A DNA stretch of 64,000 bases from Ophthalmolycus amberensis. Its lineage: Eukaryota; Chordata; Actinopteri; Perciformes; Zoarcidae. Positions 61,401 to 64,000 of this stretch are shown here, in pieces. The position numbers were made by a program, and so were the translations under genes. How positions within the stretch are numbered: position 1 is the first letter of the stretch; every line of letters starts with the position of its first letter. The notes below the pieces were generated by a model, which made no database searches, was not told where the DNA came from, and saw only the letters and a list, made by a program, of their open reading frames with translations. The stretch lies in contig JAFEUB010000064.1 of NCBI GenBank assembly GCA_024529925.1, positions 1,772,001-1,836,000 on the forward strand. The letters are read 5' to 3'.

Positions 61401-64000
61401 CGCCAGCTGTTGGATTATTTTTTTCCTTTTTGCCTGCAATTACTGGACGCAGACGCGCTGCTTTTAGACTCTGCTCTGTCAGGGGACTAATGTGTCTGCC
61501 CACGTTTGGTGGTTGTGGTGACTCATGTGACGGCATGTGTTTTTACTTTTAACAGATCATCCAATGCACAAGCCAGCTTTAAAGGAAGTCTAAAGTCTTT
61601 TAAACTCACACGACACATGCTATTGTTTCAAACTCTGTGAACCTCCACTATTGTGGATGCACCATTGTTCCCCTCATTGACACAGAAACCCCATATTGTG
61701 GCACTGCACAATGAATACACTGTCTCATAGAAATGATCCACACAATCATAAAATGAACACGCATAATTTCCAAAACGCTCCCTCTGTCTTCTCCTCCACT
61801 AGGTCTATGATGTCCCCACCATCACTCTCAATCTGTCCACATCGGATGTCCAGCCTGAAGAAGTCGACGAGGACGTGTACAGTGTTCCTACTCTTCCAGG
61901 GCTGCCTCTGGGCCCAGGGGAGTCCACCGTCGGCCTCTCCGGCGAGGATGTCGGACAGGCCTACCGTGTCCCCGGATCTGAGAAACGAGTTAGCGGCGGA
62001 AGTCACAACCGGGACTCTTCTGAGGCCCGACTGTGGCATCTACGACATGCCCGCGTTGACCGCCGAAGTCCTCCCCCACTCTTTGTCGTCGTCCTCCACC
62101 TCTACCCGCCGCCTCTCCGTTTCGAGCAACGGCTCGGGCGACGTGCAGTGGAGAGCCACGCTTTCCAGCCTCGTCCACTCGGTGCTGAGCGCGGCCTCCT
62201 GCTCGGCCTCCGCTCTGTCGTCGCGGGACCTGGCCACCTCGCTGGCTGAAATCCTGTCGACCTGGAAAGCGTGTCATTCCGACGATCCCCCGCCGCCTCT
62301 TCAGCAGGCGTGGGCTCGTCTGTCGGACCTCCTGCCGGCGCTGTCCGCTGTCGGCGGCGCTCCCCCGTCCGAAGGGCTGCTGACGCTGGTCCAGCGCTCC
62401 CTGGAGGAGAGCGCCCTCCTCCTGCAGGCTCAGGGCCGCCCGCGTTTGTCTTCCCAAGACTCCCTGTCCCGCAGGCCGCTGCCCGCGCTCCCCGTGCCCG
62501 ATGGGAAGTCCTCGGGCGGTGGGATGGGCTCCCGTAAAGGTAGCTGGATCCAGGAGCGGCCCCTGCCGCCAACCCCTCAGCCCGCCTTCCCCATGCCTCC
62601 CACTCTGCTGACGCTGACGATAGGCCCCGCTGACGGAGAGGATGACCCCAGCAATGAGTACGCGGGGATCGGCTTGACTCCCATCCCGGCCCCTCTGCCT
62701 ACTGGAGACAGCGTTGGATACGTCAAGCTACAGGTCAGTTGTCATGATGAAATTGTTTTGTATTTTCTCCCGTTCGTTTCTCTTTCTGATGTGTTTTTTT
62801 TTTGTGTTTAAACACATCTGTACCTTTGCTGCTAACAGTCTTGAGTGCACATGAGGATTAATGATTACTATACTATCAAACATGGAGTCTAAATGTGTCT
62901 GTAAACATGCCTGACTGTTCTCTTTCCCACACTAGGGTAAACCTGAGCCACTTCCTGATATTCTGGGTGAGAACGGACACATACATACCATCAATGCAGA
63001 TCTAACGGTGAGTCTCTTCTTCGTCTTTCTTCATACAAACACAATCCTTCACTCCTGCAATCCCAAAGTATTTGTTGAATCGAAACTAACAACAAGTCTA
63101 CACAGACGAGTCATTGATTCACTCCGTGGTCACTGTGTGCTTTGTTTACTAATGAACACTGTGACTCATTAATCCAGCCGGCTGCAGCTCTTTGGCTCTT
63201 GATGCGGTACAAACCCATCGTCAGTCTGCACACACCATGTTTACCCAACACCACCTGACCCAATGTCCCGTCAACCCCTTATTTTATGTCCCGCGAACCT
63301 CATGAATGGCTTGTAACCGCGTACATAAGTACAATTACAACCGTGTCTTGTCTTATGTTATCTCTTGAGTTTGCTCTTCTGTTTCTTGACATTGAGGTCA
63401 TGTTTTCTTATCGCTCGGTCTGCATTTTTTTTTCTACTCCTTGCTGGATTCCTTGGCGACGCCATTGACGACCAACAAGAGGTCATTTGTAAATCTTAAC
63501 AATCTTGCCTCACATAGAACGGAGGCTGCAGGACAATAAGTGACAGAAAACCAGAGTCATTCTTTCAGCAGTGCCACTCGCTGACGTCCTGCATGTACGA
63601 CTTTCTCTGGCTTTTAAGTTCGGTGTAAGACTCGGTCGACCTTATTTAAAAGATGGTTGAACACAGTTATACGCCATCAATCAGAGATGTCTGCTTAAAG
63701 AAGATGATACATTTAGTGCCAGAGACATATTTGACTCTCGAGCATGCCTTTCCCTTCCAAACACTAACTTCCTCTCTCCTCTGCACAGTTGACCCCGTCC
63801 CCTCCACTTCCCCTGTCCCTCTCCCTGGAGGACTCGGAGCTGCTGTCCTTCTACTCCTCTCAGAGCCTCGCTCACCTCTCCTGCCTGGCGGACGCCATCG
63901 ACGTGCTCTTCAGCAGCGTGCAGGGGAACCAGCCGCCGCGCATCTTCGTCGCCCGGGGAAAGAGTCTCATCGTGACGGCGCACAAGCTGGTGTTCATCGG
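58457..64000 (+). CDS. efs: EFS/Sin, Cas-family SH3 adaptor (3' end outside window; frame break in exon 4)
   Basis: Cytoplasmic docking protein of the p130Cas family, phosphorylated by Src kinases in adhesion and immune signalling. Exons seen: 58457-58468 (MSVS), 59248-60528, 60691-60828, 61803-62733, 62936-63007 and 63789 to the window end. The SH3 domain spans about residues 5-65 (ALFDNAAESPEELAFRKGD, GWWLCSLHGRQGIAPANR). The substrate domain has about fifteen YxxP-like tyrosine motifs (e.g. VYQSP, VYDTP, IYDTP, VYDVP, IYDMP). SLSRRPLPALPVP and RPLPPTP are proline motifs shared with human EFS. The last exon begins the C-terminal FAT-like helical domain. In exon 4 the frame that enters (VYDVPT...VYSVPTL) differs by one base from the frame that continues (CGIYDMP onward); a CCCC run at 61970-61973 is the likely place. 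Neighbourhood and motifs favour EFS over BCAR1, NEDD9 or CASS4. Confidence 0.9.
58772..58787. repeat. Poly-C tract in efs intron 1
   Basis: Sixteen C in a row. Confidence 0.95.
60829..61802 (+). other. efs: efs intron 3
   Basis: Noncoding sequence with a C-rich patch (about 61,205-61,375). No repeat or exon recognised. Confidence 0.6.
63008..63788 (+). other. efs: efs intron 5
   Basis: Noncoding; no feature recognised. Confidence 0.6.

Overview
This window is vertebrate nuclear DNA, almost certainly from a teleost fish. The evidence is multi-exon genes with GT-AG introns, abundant CA/TG microsatellites, common teleost interspersed repeats, and ordinary single-copy vertebrate genes whose human counterparts all lie on chromosome 14q11.2-q12. 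Nine genes can be reconstructed exon by exon, mostly as complete reading frames: slc7a8 (+), nedd8 (-), gmpr2 (+), a RING-less TRIM-like gene (-), homez (+), cideb (-), tinf2 (+), dhrs4 (-) and efs (+, cut by the window end).

Layout. 1-14,000 has no recognisable protein-coding gene. It holds microsatellites, a decayed Tc1-like element (983-1685), a 40-bp tandem duplication beside a CTCF-like motif (about 4309-4400), promoter-like signals near 3.9 kb and 4.3 kb, and a possible small minus-strand coding exon pair near 3.0-3.3 kb. slc7a8 (14,010-34,661, 11 coding exons) encodes the LAT2 amino-acid transporter. Its 9.8-kb third intron carries an L2/CR1-type LINE that was later split by an endogenous retrovirus. 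The retrovirus keeps one complete LTR, a long env frame with a late frameshift, an integrase and part of reverse transcriptase, but has lost its 5' half. From 37 kb to 64 kb the DNA is gene-dense: a ubiquitin-like modifier (nedd8), a nucleotide reductase (gmpr2), a TRIM-like protein, a homeodomain protein (homez), a lipid-droplet CIDE protein (cideb), a shelterin subunit (tinf2), a peroxisomal SDR (dhrs4) and a Cas-family SH3 adaptor (efs).

The nine genes alternate strand without exception, so every neighbouring pair is either divergent (shared promoter region) or convergent (3' ends close together). The genes do not form one pathway; this is conserved synteny, not a functional cassette. I found no CRISPR array, operon or evident novel system. 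The points most worth checking are the nested retrovirus with its near-complete env frame, a potential short/long isoform switch in tinf2, a one-base frame break in efs, and the RING-less single-exon TRIM gene.
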